From the NCBI RefSeq assembly GCF_021155765.1, contig NC_060110.1:8307501-8371500 (forward strand): a stretch of 64,000 bases of DNA, written 5' to 3'. This stretch comes from Diprion similis (lineage: Eukaryota > Arthropoda > Insecta > Hymenoptera > Diprionidae). The notes beneath the pieces were generated by a model. It was not told the origin of the DNA. It saw only the letters and a program-made list of their open reading frames with translations, and did not search any database. Both the position numbers and the translations under genes were made by a program. Below, piece by piece: positions 12,283-27,100 of this stretch (its first letter is position 1; the number at the start of each line of letters is the position of its first letter).

Positions 12283-15200
12283 ATGCCCGCTTTTCCCAGG
12301 CCCGGTAGCCTGAAGGACCCTGAAATAGCTGTGTTATTTGAGAAAAATGATCCGGAGAAAATATTTGAGGATCTACGTGAAATTGGGCACGGTAGCTTTG
12401 GAGCAGTTTATTACGCGCGATGTCTCGTCACGAGGGAAATTGTTGCCATCAAAAAAATGTCTTATCTCGGCAAGCAGACTGTCGAGAAATGGCAAGATAT
12501 TCTCAAAGAAATTCGATTTCTTCGACAACTCAATCACCCCAATACTATTGAATACAAAGGATGCTACCTCAGAGATCACACTGCATGGGTAAATATCTAA
12601 ACCATATATTTGTGCACAATTTCCGGATGCTCCATTGTTTATCGCATCCATTGCATCAAGTAACGATAAATCATTTTAAGTATACCTAGATTGTATATTG
12701 TACATCAATTTTCATTCAGTCGATCAGAAGTCTTGCATTACCTGAAAAGAGTTTAAAAAATTAGTCACAAGATTCTTGACATATTATGTCTACCATACAG
12801 GTATAAAGACATACTTTAAAAATTTATAAATCATGCAAATTTTTTTAATGCTTTTCGTGAATTAGTTTATTTTTCCCAAAAGTATACCAGACTTTGACGT
12901 TACTGTGTATAGTTCATTTCAAGTCAATACTAACTCACAAGTTTTGTATTGTGAACACTTGCTTTTGATTAAGAGTGTTTTTTAATGCAAGCAGGATGTG
13001 GAGTGCAAACTTGATTAGACTGCATGTGATGAAAAGATATGCACCAATCAAATCATTAAGATTTTTAACCCTGATTTGAGCATTAAATGAGTTTAATTAT
13101 TAATGTTATGTTATTGTTAGAGATGTGATTCGCATTTTAGAGATGTGGTGTACCAAAAAAATATTTTTTTGCTATGCCCAACAATTGATAAAGTAGGTAA
13201 TAAATTGAAATAATGATATTGATTTACCAGCTTGTGATGGAATATTGTCTCGGCTCAGCATCTGATATAATAGAAGTCCACAAACGGCCTCTGAAAGAAG
13301 ACGAGATATCTGCAATCTGCGAAGGTGTTCTTCGAGGCTTACACTATCTTCATTCCTTAGGGAGAATCCATAGAGATGTGAAAGCAGGAAATATTCTACT
13401 GACTGAGAATGGTACGGTAAAGCTGGCGGACTTTGGATCTGCCAGCATCAAGTGCCCAGCTAACAGCTTTGTAGGCACACCGTACTGGATGGCTCCCGAA
13501 GTTATTTTAGCCATGGATGAAGGACAGTATGATGGGAAAGTGGATGTCTGGTCATTAGGAATCACGTGTATTGAATTAGGTAAATTCTAGAATTTTTCCT
13601 CTCCTATCAATTTCTCTATCCATCATACTTTTCGGGTTGTTTAGGTTTCGATTCATGAATCTCCGCTGATATCAAAATTGCTGATATAATTTGAAAGGGC
13701 ACTGACTATGAATATAATTAATGAATTTAATCCTTTGTCACTGGACATATCTGTTTCAGCTGAAAGAAAACCACCTTACTTTAACATGAATGCCATGAGT
13801 GCTTTGTATCATATTGCTCAAAATGATACTCCGACTCTCAATTCACCAGATTGGACAGATCTATTCCGAAACTTTGTAGAAGTATGTTTAACTAAAAATC
13901 CAATTGAGAGACGTACTTCGGGCAAATTGCTGTCGGTAAGTTTAGCAAGGGGTATTTTTTAAGTTATTCAAGATTAATGACTGGTTTCGTTTTGTTTCAA
14001 GACTATTCATGGCTCTTTTTTCCACTTAACTTTTGTTAATACTCATTTTACCAGTAACAGTGCTTATTAATGGTCTTTTGTTGGTGGTAAAATATAATGA
14101 GTGCGACCAAAATTACTTCAGCACAATTTATAATAGAACGTTCAAATTCACATTAAAAAATTTGCAAACCCTATTGTTAGGGACTTTATTAAAAACTTTA
14201 AGGATATCAGTAGGAATTCAGTATATGAATTTTATGGCTTGCTATCTATAGTAAGGGTTATTAACAGCCGACTGGTTCTCGCTTAAATTTTATTTTATGT
14301 CAACTCATTTATGACCTGTTATATTAAATTCCATGACTAATTTCAAAACTGCCTGTAACAATAATGCAGAAAATGCGGAAAGCTTATTAATTTCACATTT
14401 TTCAATCCATAGCATCAATTTGTGACTAGAACACGTTCTCCGCACGTCTTGATCGATCTGATTCAGAGAACAAAAGCTGCCGTGAGGGAACTGGATAATC
14501 TCAACTATCGGAAAATGAAGAAAATACTAATGATTGATGCTTGTGAAACCGAAAGTACGGTTGGAGATGCTGATGGTACGATTAATTTTTCTATTCGTAA
14601 TTTTTCACGTAAAATATATATTTACCAATTGAGTACAGAATCATATGATATGCTGTACATAATCAATTTTTTAAAAATATTTTTTAATATCTCAATTAAA
14701 TACTCGATAATTTTGCTCACTGTATTCACTATGGATATTTTGGTGAAAAAAACGTTCCTTACAACCATCGAAATGTACTATTCTTATCATCACTGTTTTG
14801 TTGTTTTTCCTAAAAATTTCAATGCCACGAATTTGATGTTGGCTTTTAACTAAGTTGTTAACAAATTTGACCATCTGAAATGAGCAATTTCATAATTTTT
14901 AGATTCGTTATATGTCACATTTTGACAATAAGTGTGCATTGGTGTACTTGATAGTTATTTTAGTTATCAAATCAGAATGTGAATCATTCTTCCAGTTGAT
15001 AATAACGTTTTCAACCTTCATATAATGGAAATCTCGAACCCTGTTTCTAGTCACCGCCATTCCAATACAGCATTATGATTTATTTTTGCTTTGCAAAAAT
15101 TAGTTTTAGTTTTGAAAACTTTTCAGTGAAAATCGAATTTTTGTAAATCAATAAAATATTCTAATTATTAACAATATATAATATGAATGTAATTGGAGAT

Positions 15201-18200
15201 CATATTTTCTTTGCGAAAGCACTGTTCAAACAAATTCATACTGTAAAATGTATTTTTTCAAAACTCGTTCACTTGCCTTATCGGTTAATAAAATTTCTAT
15301 ACGAATAACCAATTATAACCCGATTACCTTGCAGGCGGTTAGATCATACACAAAAATTTTTAATGATGTTACAGACACACCTGACGAGCAGACCGGTGGT
15401 GACAGTAGTAAAAGCAATTCCATAACATCGGAGCACTCGATTCATTCAATGGGTGTTTCGGCAAGTTCTCAAAGTTCCTCCACCAATAGCTTACCGCTGC
15501 CAATTGCTGATTCAAATGAATACTCGACTGGTTCTGTGAGGAATCGTCACAAGATTTCAGCTGGTGTTACTGCCAATTTAATCGAACATGGTGCTAATAA
15601 CTTTGCCACTATTAGAACTACGTCAATAGTCACCAAACAACAAAAGGAACATATGCAGGAAGAAATGCATGAGCAAATGAGCGGCTACAAACGAATGAGG
15701 CGGGAACATCAAGGTGCTCTGGTGAGTAATTTATATACCTAAAATTTAGTGTTTTTGATGGCTCATGAAATTCTACATAATTCTTTCTAATGTGTAATAT
15801 TCTATCTATTATTTCTTGGCTGCCTCTCTTTGGAATGTCTTCTACTCTCTCTATATTCTACTAACATTTATTTCTTACTACTAACAACATCTTTGTTTCT
15901 CGATATTGAATGGGTACTTTTCTCTTACAAATGGACAGTTTACCATGTTCATTTGCCATTGTTTTCAGGTAAAATTAGAGGAACGTTGTAAAATGGAGGT
16001 TGAGTCCCACAAGCAATTTTTGGATAAAGAATACGAAACGTTACTTCAACAATTTAGCAAAGAGTTAGAGAAATTACAACTCAGACATCTTCAGGAGTTG
16101 GAGCGAAAACTAAAGCAAAATCAAAATGCGGAAAAGAAATTGCAGAAAGAAATATCCAGCCGGCAAGAGGCTGACCGCAAAGCGTTGGAGGCTCAACAAA
16201 AACGTGATTACAAGGTAAACGTTTATGGAGCTTCAGTAAATTCACACATTATTAATGTTTGAGCAGATCTTGTGGTAGTTTGCATTTTAACTTTGAGTTT
16301 TTATTGTCATTACTCTGATCATTCTTGCTTATGAAGATGCAGGCCTCTGCGTTAAGTTCCTTATTCTGAAACTTTCTGTAATTTTCTTTTTATAGGCGTA
16401 TAAGGAACGGTGGAAGAGGGAGCTATCGCAAGATGAAGTGACGCCAAAGCGACAGCGGGATGCTACACTTCAAAGTCATAAAGATAGTTTACGGCAGATG
16501 GAAGCTCAAGATGAGCAAAGACTTGCTAGAGGACAACGCGAATACCTTGATCTCGAGATTCGTAAATTTCGTAGAAAAAAATTACTCATTTTCCATAGTC
16601 TCGAACAGGAACTCTTGAGAGAGGTTTGTACGTTTTTTCTAATGACATTTGCTCATAATCAGACCACAATTAATTTCTTTAAATATCATTTGGAACCCTC
16701 ATAGATGAATCTTGGCTTGATCTCAATAAACGTACAGAAAGTGTATTGCTCGGTAGATTTTCTGTAGTTGAAGAAGCTATAACTATTTATCCCACAGGAG
16801 TTGAATAGAAGGCAGCATCAGCTTGAGCAAGCTCACGCAATGCTACTGCGTCACCATGAAAAAACCCAGGAACTTGAATACAGACAACAAAGAGCAGTAC
16901 ACGCACTTCGGGAGGAACAGGTGCAACGGCAGCATACCACAGAATTGTCCAATCAACAGGATTATATGCAGAGAGCTGAACGTGATTTACGCAAGAAGCA
17001 TGCACTCGAACTTAAACAACAACCCAAAAGTCTGAAGGTATGAATTTGATTTTTTGTTCTATTGATTAGTCATCCATTTTTAATGATCTCCTACGTAATG
17101 TTTTATTGAATCTATTTTATATTTGTATTTTATACAATGAGGATAAAACAGGAAAAGGTAACTTCTCTATGAATGCGTAAATAACAAAAGCCACTAGCTA
17201 TGTAAATAATTTATTTACAGCATCAAGGAATTGTTGGTAGGTTAAATTGAATTTTCAAACAACAATTAACAACTAATCCCACTTTGAAATTGCAGCAAAA
17301 GGAAATGCAAATACGCAAACAATTTCGAGAGACATGTAAAATTCAGACGCGTCAGTATAAAGCGCTCAAAACACAGATATTACAGACCACTGCCAAAGAT
17401 GAGCAGAAAGCGGTGATTAAAAAACTGAAAGAAGAGCAGAGACGAAAACTTGCTCTGTTGGGTGATCAGTATGAACAGAGCATCGCTGAAATGTTACAAA
17501 AACAAAGTATTCGATTGGATGAATCACAAGAAGTTGAATGTCATCAGCTCAAGGTCTGTTTATAATGTGCATAAAATTGCAGACTGTCCAATAATTAATT
17601 GTTGATCTATTTAGTAAATGTATGTGATTGTTAGTAAAGAATTCCTATTAACTTCATCACGCTCTCATTACTACCACATGTTGCTTGGAAGAAAATTTGT
17701 TTTATTTACTACTCACTATCTTAAATTTACAATGCATAATGATAATTTTCGTCTGTTACAGGAGAGATTAAATTATGAGCTAGAAATTCTGATGGCATAT
17801 CAGTCAAAGAATAAAATGCAAGCTGAGGCTCAGAGAAATCGAGAACGACTTGAATTAGAAGATCGCGTTTCAGTACGGCGAGCACTTCTTGAACAAAAAA
17901 TGGAGCTGGAAACGCAGCAGTTCTTACAGGAACGCAGTGAACGAATCCGTTTGCTCCATGAAAGACAGGAACGTGAGTTGCAACAATTTGATGAAGAGAG
18001 TGCAAGAATTGGTTTCAGGTATGTATTTTAGTCACTAAGGAATTGTCACATATTTCACTGACTTTGTGTAATTTTACTAGTAGTTTTCACAATTCCGAAA
18101 TATTGTTACAGATGTTTACTTGCATGATAAGTAACTCAAACTCTTAAATCTTTGATTTTTTTTCACGCTCATCCAAATTGGTATAATCATGGTTTATTTC

Positions 18201-19285
18201 TTAAACTGTCCGCTTCTAGTAATAGAAACTATTGAGTTAAAATTTTGGAAGTCACAGAATTTTTTTTATGACATTTATGTAACAAACACCTATTTTCTTG
18301 AACGTTTTTTTAAATCTTTCATTCACTATTTTGAGTTGCTTACAACGTTAAGCAAGTAATATTGATCTATCTAAACACGTTATTTATATAATTCTCACCT
18401 TACAAAGTTCTCTGTCTGGTATAAATATTATTAAGGGAAGAACGAGAACTCAGCTAATTTGTCACATTAATAATTAAGGGCTTATCGTCATTCCTCATGC
18501 ATCTCAAAATTTTATTGTAGCTGGATAAAACGACAATTTTTCCCGGAATTTTTTTAATAGTAGCATTAACAGCATTTTGTGTGGATATACAATAGAGAAA
18601 TGTTGTACCTTTCATTCAAAACTACAGTAACAGTGAACTGGAAATTACTGTCTGCGGCCTGTCCACTTTCTGGGATAATACGTTTACCAGAATCAACAAT
18701 CAAATCTCTTCCTTTTCTCACATAGATTTTGTCTATTAATGTTTTAAATGATCAATACCTCAAGTCATGATCAATTGCCGAAGGTAGAAAATAAGTCTAG
18801 ATCTTGTATAAAGGGAAAATAAGTGTTTTAAAAATATCAAATATTACCAGAATAAATTGCAATTAATGAAGAAAAAAACTCTTCAAATAATTGCATCCTC
18901 ACATAACTGCAATAAAATTTTTGGAATCCATTTAGTTAGTAGTTGAGAAGAGTATAAGGTTAAAATATGACGAATCGCCATTCCATGTTCTCGAAACAAA
19001 GCTTGTAATTGTAGTCATGGCAGAGTGTATGAGATAATTTTAAAACGTAGAAAACGTGTGGATCGTTAAAAATTCGATATAGATTTTACCAGTCTTTAAT
19101 TACATCAGAAATCTCTTGATCTGCCCTCTTGATTATTGTTTGTAAACCGTCTGTGTTGTTTCAGTGCACTGGCGATAGCAGAGGCATCAAAAGAGTCTTA
19201 TCCCGATGACGAGAGCCTTAGCGGCTCGATGCTAAGTCTCGCTCACAGTAATAGCTCCACATCCTTCCCCCCGAATAGCCTCTAA
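12283..19285 (+). CDS. Tao: Serine/threonine kinase TAO (STE20 family, Hippo pathway)
   Basis: Eleven coding exons join in phase: 12283-12588, 13231-13579, 13760-13935, 14413-14575, 15375-15721, 15969-16214, 16396-16623, 16798-17037, 17296-17553, 17762-18018 and 19165-19285. They give 896 residues, close to vertebrate TAOK3. The start [16 protein letters not shown] matches the family and is preferred over an upstream in-frame codon. The kinase domain lies near residues 28-280: glycine loop GHGSFGAVY (35-43), lysine K57 in VAIKK, HRD 149-151, DFG 169-171, and activation-loop S181 in [15 protein letters not shown] serine-rich linker follows, then long coiled coils (exons 6-10) with TAO hallmarks such as [17 protein letters not shown] kinases phosphorylate Hippo/Mst and MAP2K3/6 and act on microtubules. 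An acceptor at 15355 would put a stop in frame; the one at 15374 restores it. Confidence 0.95.
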
Positions 19286-22200
19286 TTTTAACTATTATAT
19301 AACGTACGTCTGACTGCAGTTTGTGCTCTTGAATTGACCTCCTAAATATTTGCTAACTTATAAACAATGGTTGTCAATTCGTTGTGCCTGCACCCATACC
19401 TAAGAGAACAGGAGATTACTGCTGGATATTAAGTTAAACATGAGATAATCTATTATCTGAACTATTAGCCGAGATGAAATTCAAACATAAACAATACAAA
19501 GCCCTTTTATATGTACAAATGAACTAAGTTATCACACGTTTTAAACCTTTGTTCATTCAAACAACTAACTTCCTAGTACGATTTGCTAAGATAGTTGATA
19601 TTTTAAATGAGTCTAGGTTGTGGTTGTGCAAAACTACTGTAAAGGTATTAAAACAAAACGTACTGAACTTGATATTTTTATAGCCTTTCTGTAACTACAG
19701 TTTTCTTTTGTAACATATATTTTTTGTATTTTTTTTAAGTCTTCCAATACCACACCGTGTAAACATTGAAACTACATGGTGTAAAAGTAAGACCTGATTA
19801 GCAGACATATTACATACATGTACACATATTTTTGTTTTTATTTGCTATCTGGACCATATTCATCCGAAAAAATTTGCGTAAAATCAGAATCACAGAATGT
19901 TATATGATTCATAGTAATCGTCACGATGCATGATATAATCGATAGTAAACGTCTCATGTTTGCTTTGATATCCAGTACACTTTCCAATTTTATACTCTTG
20001 AACCATACTGTGACTTTCCTTTCCTTCCCGTTCCTTTCCTTCATTTCTTAGTATCTCTACTACCTGTATTTGTTATATATCTTTTATCTAATTCATTAAT
20101 TAAATAAATAATACAACGTCAGATGATTGTGACAGTTTTAAAGCGAGATTAAGAAAAAAAAATTTTACTGATTGCAAAAAGTAATATACGCATATTCAGT
20201 ATATTTGATTACGTAATCACTACACTTTGCAAAAATAGTGATAAAATTGTTACCATTTCTAATTGACTTCGTTCATTTGCTTGTTTGTTAGTTTTATTTG
20301 CTTTGGAACTTCAAAGAAACTGAAGTCAGTTAAAACGTTATTTGAGACTGGTAGTGGATGTTCACAGCTACCGTAGTCGTGAGATTGCTTGTCTGGAGAA
20401 AAAATCTGTGAAATTCGATGAGGTAATAAAGACAGTTAGAGAAAATAGACCTGTTGTATTAGTTTCAAATATCGAAATTGACAAACTATTGAATGAATTC
20501 AAGCTAACTATTAAAAAGTAAATATAAAGAGGGGGAACAAAATGTTTGTGCAATATGATCCTATCAGTTTATAATTCACGTGTATTAAGATTATTCTTAT
20601 TTTTCATTTGAGTGAGTACTTATTTAATTACTCTGACAATATGCTAATTGTTAAAGTCATGTGAGTTATCGAGTATTAGCAACTGAAAATAAAGACTTTA
20701 CAATGCGAAAGTTGGCTGGGTTTAATGATGAAAGATTGTCACTACACTAACTAGATAAATGGGTCGTTTGCAAAGATGCAATTGAGGAGGTGTGAAGTAT
20801 GTATACAATATTTATTAATGAATTATTCAATTATGTGTTCAATTATTGTGATATAAGTCTTTGCAAAGAGAACATGGAGGTCGCAATTGGCTCGGATATA
20901 TGTTCAGTGAATGATGCTTGTCAAAATTGTCACAATCAACTGAAGCTACTACCATTAGAGTGGAGCGATATGTACATATACAAAAACACGCTGAACGTAA
21001 TACATTATTAAAGTGAAAAGTAATAATAAAGGAAATTGATGTAAATCAGTATGCAGTGAAAAAGGTAGGAGAGTTTAGAATTTATTGTCAGCTAATGGAC
21101 TATTTTGCAAACGTCTCAACATGTTACACAGATGCTAAGATCGACTCGTGCTATTAAAGGGTCGATTTCTATGGTGTTTATTTGAATGCAATTGATGAAA
21201 ATTGAAAAGAGAAAAGAAATGTTATAATATGAAATCGATTATTCCTTTTTGGTATTGTACACTCATCTTTTCTGTTACTTTTCAATATTGACGGATGAAA
21301 TCATTTGATCTGCAACTTAAGAAATCGGGTCTTACATTTAGCACAAATTGTTAATCTTGTACTGCGGTTATACTTGAGAAAGTTAATTCCATTTCAATCG
21401 TAACTATTATTTGAACTTAGTAAAAAAATACCACTTTGGAATATCAACTTTCGATGTTGTCAGCATTTGTAAATATTTGTTTGCTATGTTTATTGTTACG
21501 AAATGGAACTTTAGGTAAGTTGAATAGAATTTTGTAGACAGTGATGTTTACGGATACTCTCCAAAGTTACGCTTCATCGCAGTATCAGGCTTTAACTAGG
21601 CAAATTGTAATTTCGTTTCACGTAGCGGTATTTGTTATGTAAACCGAGGTCTAGAAAGTTATAGAAAACTAAGCCTGAGGGCCCAAGTTGAAAACCAATT
21701 TTTTGGTTGTAGTATTTTATCGTGAAACCGTTACTACGATACCACAAAAAGGGATGACGTTAGTATTGCACTGATGTAAACTCAAGGTTTATTGAATTTT
21801 CACCAGCCTGTTCCGTTATCAGCATATTCATTCCACTTGCTAGACCAAAACAGGCGCTCTTAATTTAATTTTAAGAACATATCTAATATCATGCAACTAA
21901 AGTAACGTGATAAAATACTCTGCTTATTGTTTCAACATCTTACAACTACATTTTATTCTTTTTATTGTATCAGCAACAATTCTACAAACGAATACCAGAA
22001 TAATGGTGTTCAGATTTGGTACAATGCTGTTGGAAATTTCTATAAATTAACATTATGTCCTACCATAATCTTTTATGCCTAAAGAGTGATGTGTTGGTGA
22101 TAAAAATGTTGATGGTCTTTCATTCCATTGATCTCAAACAATCTTAATTGACCTGTCAACATTACTGATCAGTAGATTGTTTGTTACAAATTTTTGTTTT

Positions 22201-24101
22201 CATCTTGAAGTTCAAAATGAATGCATAACAGTGGATTTTGATAAATACAGGAATCTCAAAGTTTCAAGTCACACTGAGCAACCACGCTGAAGGTTTTATT
22301 TGAGCACAAAAAATAACATATGAAAAAAGATGAAAAATGTATTTAGCACGAGCTTCAGTACACATCGAATTAGAAAAATGTTCAATTATTTATTTATAAC
22401 AATCATCATGACTCATGCTTGCTTCCTCAGAAGCCAGTTTACCTACCAAATTTATTTATTCATATATATTCCACTAATCATACAATGTGAAGTGAATAGA
22501 ATACCTGTGACTTCAACTTCATAAATATCACGTTCAAGGTATAAACACCTGTATCTCTATGATGTAGATAAATTTAGTGTATTTCTGTTGATTCACAAAC
22601 ATAAAAACTTACGTAGTTAGTGACAATAGAAACCTCAATTGGTATACTTAGCAATTGCAACGTGTTCCCTATTTGTGTATCATGGGCCCTGTGTGAATCT
22701 AATTTGTGAGCTTATCGTATGGTCATACATGCTCACGTAAAAAAAGTAAAATAAACATATACTTGATTATAAACAGAAATAGGTACATACGAGTATAGAT
22801 AAATATTCTCTATTATTATATAAATATATAATTAAACTAAAGAAAACCAATACCTTTATAGCAAGTAACCAATCAAGAAAAAAAGAATAAGCAACGCACG
22901 CATTGTCAGTAATCCGATGTATCGTCGGTCTTAATAATTATAATAATTATTATGATAATTAATTATTTTTATTTTTAAGTTTAGGTAGAGTATAAATACA
23001 TTTTTTAACTAAACTGATGGATGGGGGAGAGTGAGCGTGTGCTACATTAAAACAATTAGACCAACATTTGTTATACGCACTTTAGCCACTCAAAACCACT
23101 ATGCTGATTAGATAATAAAAATTGAAAATATCAAATCATATGTAACCTTCGATCTTGAACGTGATTGAATATTCGTATAAACATAGAGATGAACTTCCAG
23201 TTCAGACAAACTCAGCTGCTTCAAGTACATTAGAATTTCAAACTATAAATCTGTTATTGCAGGGACAACGAAGGGTAAATCATTATGAAGCACATGAAGA
23301 ATCCTGCTCCCAGTTGCCAGTTTCGTTCGTCAGTAGTCATCAACGATTGTATATTTGTTTCAACAAACGGATAAGATGTATTTAACATTCTATTACGTGC
23401 GGTCTTGGTGATTGTGATGTAATATTCAATCTATGCTTGTGTGACGCTAGGTAAGGTAAATATTTCATACAACAATAGAAGTTGCCAGTACAACAATTTA
23501 CGGAACTAGCAATCTTTACAGTAAATGAAAGATGTCAAGACATTTTTCAGTTGTATGGAATCAATGAATCATCGGTTGTCCTTCTTCTGGTCTAGAAATT
23601 AATTTAAAAGCGAAAAATAAGCTTAATTTGGTCCTGAAAAACCTAGAAATCTCATGGAAATCATTCTGCAAAAATGAGTGGCCACCCTGGACAAGAAATA
23701 TCTACTCGAACAAAGGGTAAAGAATGTTGGACAACGTGTTTTTTGGGGATATTTCGTATTCTCTATGCATACAAGTTTTGTTTTTTTAAGGCTCATTGCA
23801 TGTTTATTCACAGTCTAATGAATTGAGAATAGATGCTAGGGGTATCCTGTTAAAATATACTTAATCATACTTAAGTAATGAGCAACCATTTTTCACTAGT
23901 TGAGTCGTAGCCACTGTATTCTTCGATTTCTACATTATTTATCCGAGGTGTACAATATTACAATTTTTCAACAATATTACAGTAGATAGACATTATAATT
24001 TATGATATACACAGATAGATACATACATAGGTAGGTAGGTAAATGGATAATAAGTATTGTACAAATGCAAATAATTTCACTTTATGACACTTACAAAGTA
24101 A
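19286..24101. other. Tao 3' flank and A+T-rich spacer
   Basis: The first part should be the Tao 3' UTR; AATAAA-like sequences occur near 20.1 kb. The rest has no recognised gene. One coding-like open frame is listed separately at 20325-20523. Short open frames at 20799-21011 and 23155-23385 have no family resemblance. A simple TAAT-rich run lies near 22930-22975. Confidence 0.5.
20325..20523 (+). pseudogene. Unassigned coding-like open frame, possibly a decayed gene piece
   Basis: After a TGA near 20320 the plus frame stays open for nearly 60 codons to the TAA at 20520-20522 and has no start codon. Its residues look protein-like, for example VDVHSYRSREIACLEKKSVK and VVLVSNIEIDKLLNEF, with balanced charge. 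About 200 bases further on, a second frame reads MRKLAGFNDERLSLH, a stop, then LDKWVVCKDAIEEV. The family was not recognised. It may be the last exon of an unidentified gene, a transposon relic, or chance. Confidence 0.25.
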
Positions 24102-27100
24102 TTACTTTGTAGGCGAAAATGATACAGGTCTCAGAATACGAGAATGCATTTCTCTGATAAGTGGCACTGTGTATGCTACACAGTTATCCCACCCCGGCGA
24201 CCTCCAAGCACTTTCACGGGTTTCTTTTCTTGTTTGAAGGTCTTTGTAAGCTGAAAATCATATTTATTTACGTGAATTTTGATCTTTTTACAACTAGTTA
24301 TATGGAATAAGTATTAATTATGTTACATGTGGATGAAAAATTGAAAAATAATTTTTCAATCCAACTAATCTTAACAAATAGCTATATCAGGTTTCACAAT
24401 GCTCAAGCCGAGTAATTTTAAGGGAAATGAGGAAAAGCTTTGTGAAAATAGGGGTATTAGGGTTCCAATATTCTTTCATGGTACAATAAAATCTCGCTAT
24501 TCGACCTTCGATCAACCGAGGCTCTGCATTATCCGAGCACCTTACATTGACCGACGTGTATTGTCCAAGATATTTTCATGTTGCAGAAAAAAAATCCCTT
24601 ACAAATATAAAAATTTTTTGATAATATCAGCACGAGCTGGGGAGCGGGGAGGGGGGGGGTGAAATTTTCGATGTTTTTTAATTACTTTTTTTTTCATCAA
24701 CTGAAATGGACTGGAAAAAATGGAAAAAATCAATTTGATGCCAGAGAACAATGTTTATATTTCCACAAACAATAATTTATTTAATATTTTATCAACATTG
24801 TTTTCTAGCAAACAAATTAACTTTTTCAGTTCATTTTAGTTTATGAAAAAAAAAATAATTGGCAAAATTAGGGGGTTTTAGGTCGAAATTGATTGCTTTA
24901 GGATACATTTAGGGGAAATCTCCAGTTTGAGAATGCTAATAAGGGATGAAAAAAATTGGTACTTTCAGGAAAATGGGGGACCCACTGTGTAACCTGCTAT
25001 CTTAAGGTTTAAGAAAATTAAGAAAATCTCACCCCAAATGTGGTGGACATTGTATAACCGCCCAATCTGTGAGAAGAATCCAGCAAATGCTTCGTCATTG
25101 TTACGTCTGTAGTTAATTGCCCGTGCCCAATTGTTACCCCATTCTATCATGGTACCAGGTTTTAAGCTATAGCTACGGATTTCGTATATGTTGGGACCCT
25201 CCCTCATCACCAACTGTGGCCAAAAACTGAATGCCAAGAGGTACTGCAGATGTCGGGACCTCAGGTAACTACCCTGCTCTTGTATGAGCTTGTGATAAGC
25301 CTGAAACAAAAAGGTTCCATTCATAATTTTTTTAATTTATTTATTTCGAATCCAGAGTGGTGAATGTTACTTGTGAAATAAATCAATAAATTGAAGATTT
25401 TAAGGGTCAAGTAAAACCGGCATACTAAGGAAAATCACATGTAATACCTTTTGCTGTAAAAATCACAGTAGATGGCTGTATTACACGGATAAAAAAATTT
25501 GTACTACACAGAAACATATAACGTAAAATTGAACCTGCTGATAAGAATGCATTTTAAATATATGCATTTTTGTTCTTCGTACGCCAGATTTCAATTTTCA
25601 TTCTAGTATTTCATCCAAAACTTTCATCATATTGCAGATATTCTCAGAATTCTGTGTTCATTGCCATATTTCATAAGTAATATACAATACTACCAAAGAA
25701 TAATAAGAATGAATGAACTCATGTGAACGCCATGATTATTTAACATTAAAAGTTAACTGTCAGCTTAAAAATAATATCGACTATTTTCTGGATAATCTGC
25801 ACGTATTCAGATTTTTTCACTTGTCGAATGAATGTCTGATCACAAAGCTTAAACTAGCAACCAAACACTTTAAACTTTTTTTAAATACAATAATGGAGTT
25901 CAGTTTCTCATACTCAGGATTTTATTAAAGTATTTGGGATGAATTGAACTTGTATATTGTATGCAATGCAATTTGTTTATACTTCAGGCTGATGCTATTT
26001 AGACAGAATTGAAGTTTGAATGTTTCAAAGTTTATCATTTTATCGGTTAAATTTAACGACAGTAGTTCGATAACAAAGTTTCTTCAGTCGATTATGCAAA
26101 GTTTCTAGAAAATATTGAATATAAGTCAACCTCGTGTATGAGTCAATTACAGATTTCAAGGGAAATGGGCCAACACAAAACGTCCACTTATATTCAAACC
26201 AATGCAATGAGCCGGATATTACTGATGTAGTACCAAAATTAAAAGATGTTGGGATTTGTGCAATTCAAAATTAGGTTACAAGAAATTTGTTTTTCTGCAA
26301 AATGCTGTTCACTCACAAATTATTTATGACTTGAAAATGTCGTAAAGCATAATGAATTGGCAATTGAATTGAAGCAATAATTTCACCTCATTCTGTGATA
26401 ATGTTGACAAAGTTCTATCAACTCGTTCGTAGCCTCCTGTATATCTCCAAAGATGCAAAGCCTGGTCCATATCCCCGACTTCAACAACCCAAGAACCAAT
26501 CAGATCGCATTGTAGATCTGACTTCTTGGAATGAATAAGATTTACATATTCTTGGCTGAAATTAAATGAATGTAAGTTTTTTACCCCTACTTTCAATCTA
26601 TTTTATAATATAGCAACAGCATAATTTGTCCATCGCGCAAAATACGTTTTTCCTGCTGATTGACTCAACGATCTGTTACATTGTGCAATGGATGAGTTGT
26701 TTTTACTTTGGAGTCTGAAACATAGTCGCTTATCTATTTCTTCATCTTCGAATTGCATAACAAGGTATAAAAATGGATGATAACAAGAACGCTGAAAACG
26801 ATACTTTCAACAATAGAATCAACAAGTTCTACACCCGTTTTCTGTTTTCTATCGTTATAATAATTTAAAACCGAATTGTAACGCGTCTAACTTATGGGCT
26901 AACATCAGTTCGTTCAATTGTCTAAATGTGTAAACTTCGGAGCTTTTCGGCAATCGTGGATTCTAAAAAAAATGCAGAGAGGTCACGTGACTACTATTGG
27001 CGGGTGAAACTTACTAATTGACAAGATATTTGTCCATAGAATTTGGACGTATATTATGCGTGCTTAGCCCAAATATTATTTCCTTATCCGATAGCATCCG

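Noticed and set aside
23155-23385. 76-codon plus-strand frame downstream of NIPSNAP
   Set aside because: No family was recognised and no splice partners were seen; kept as spacer.
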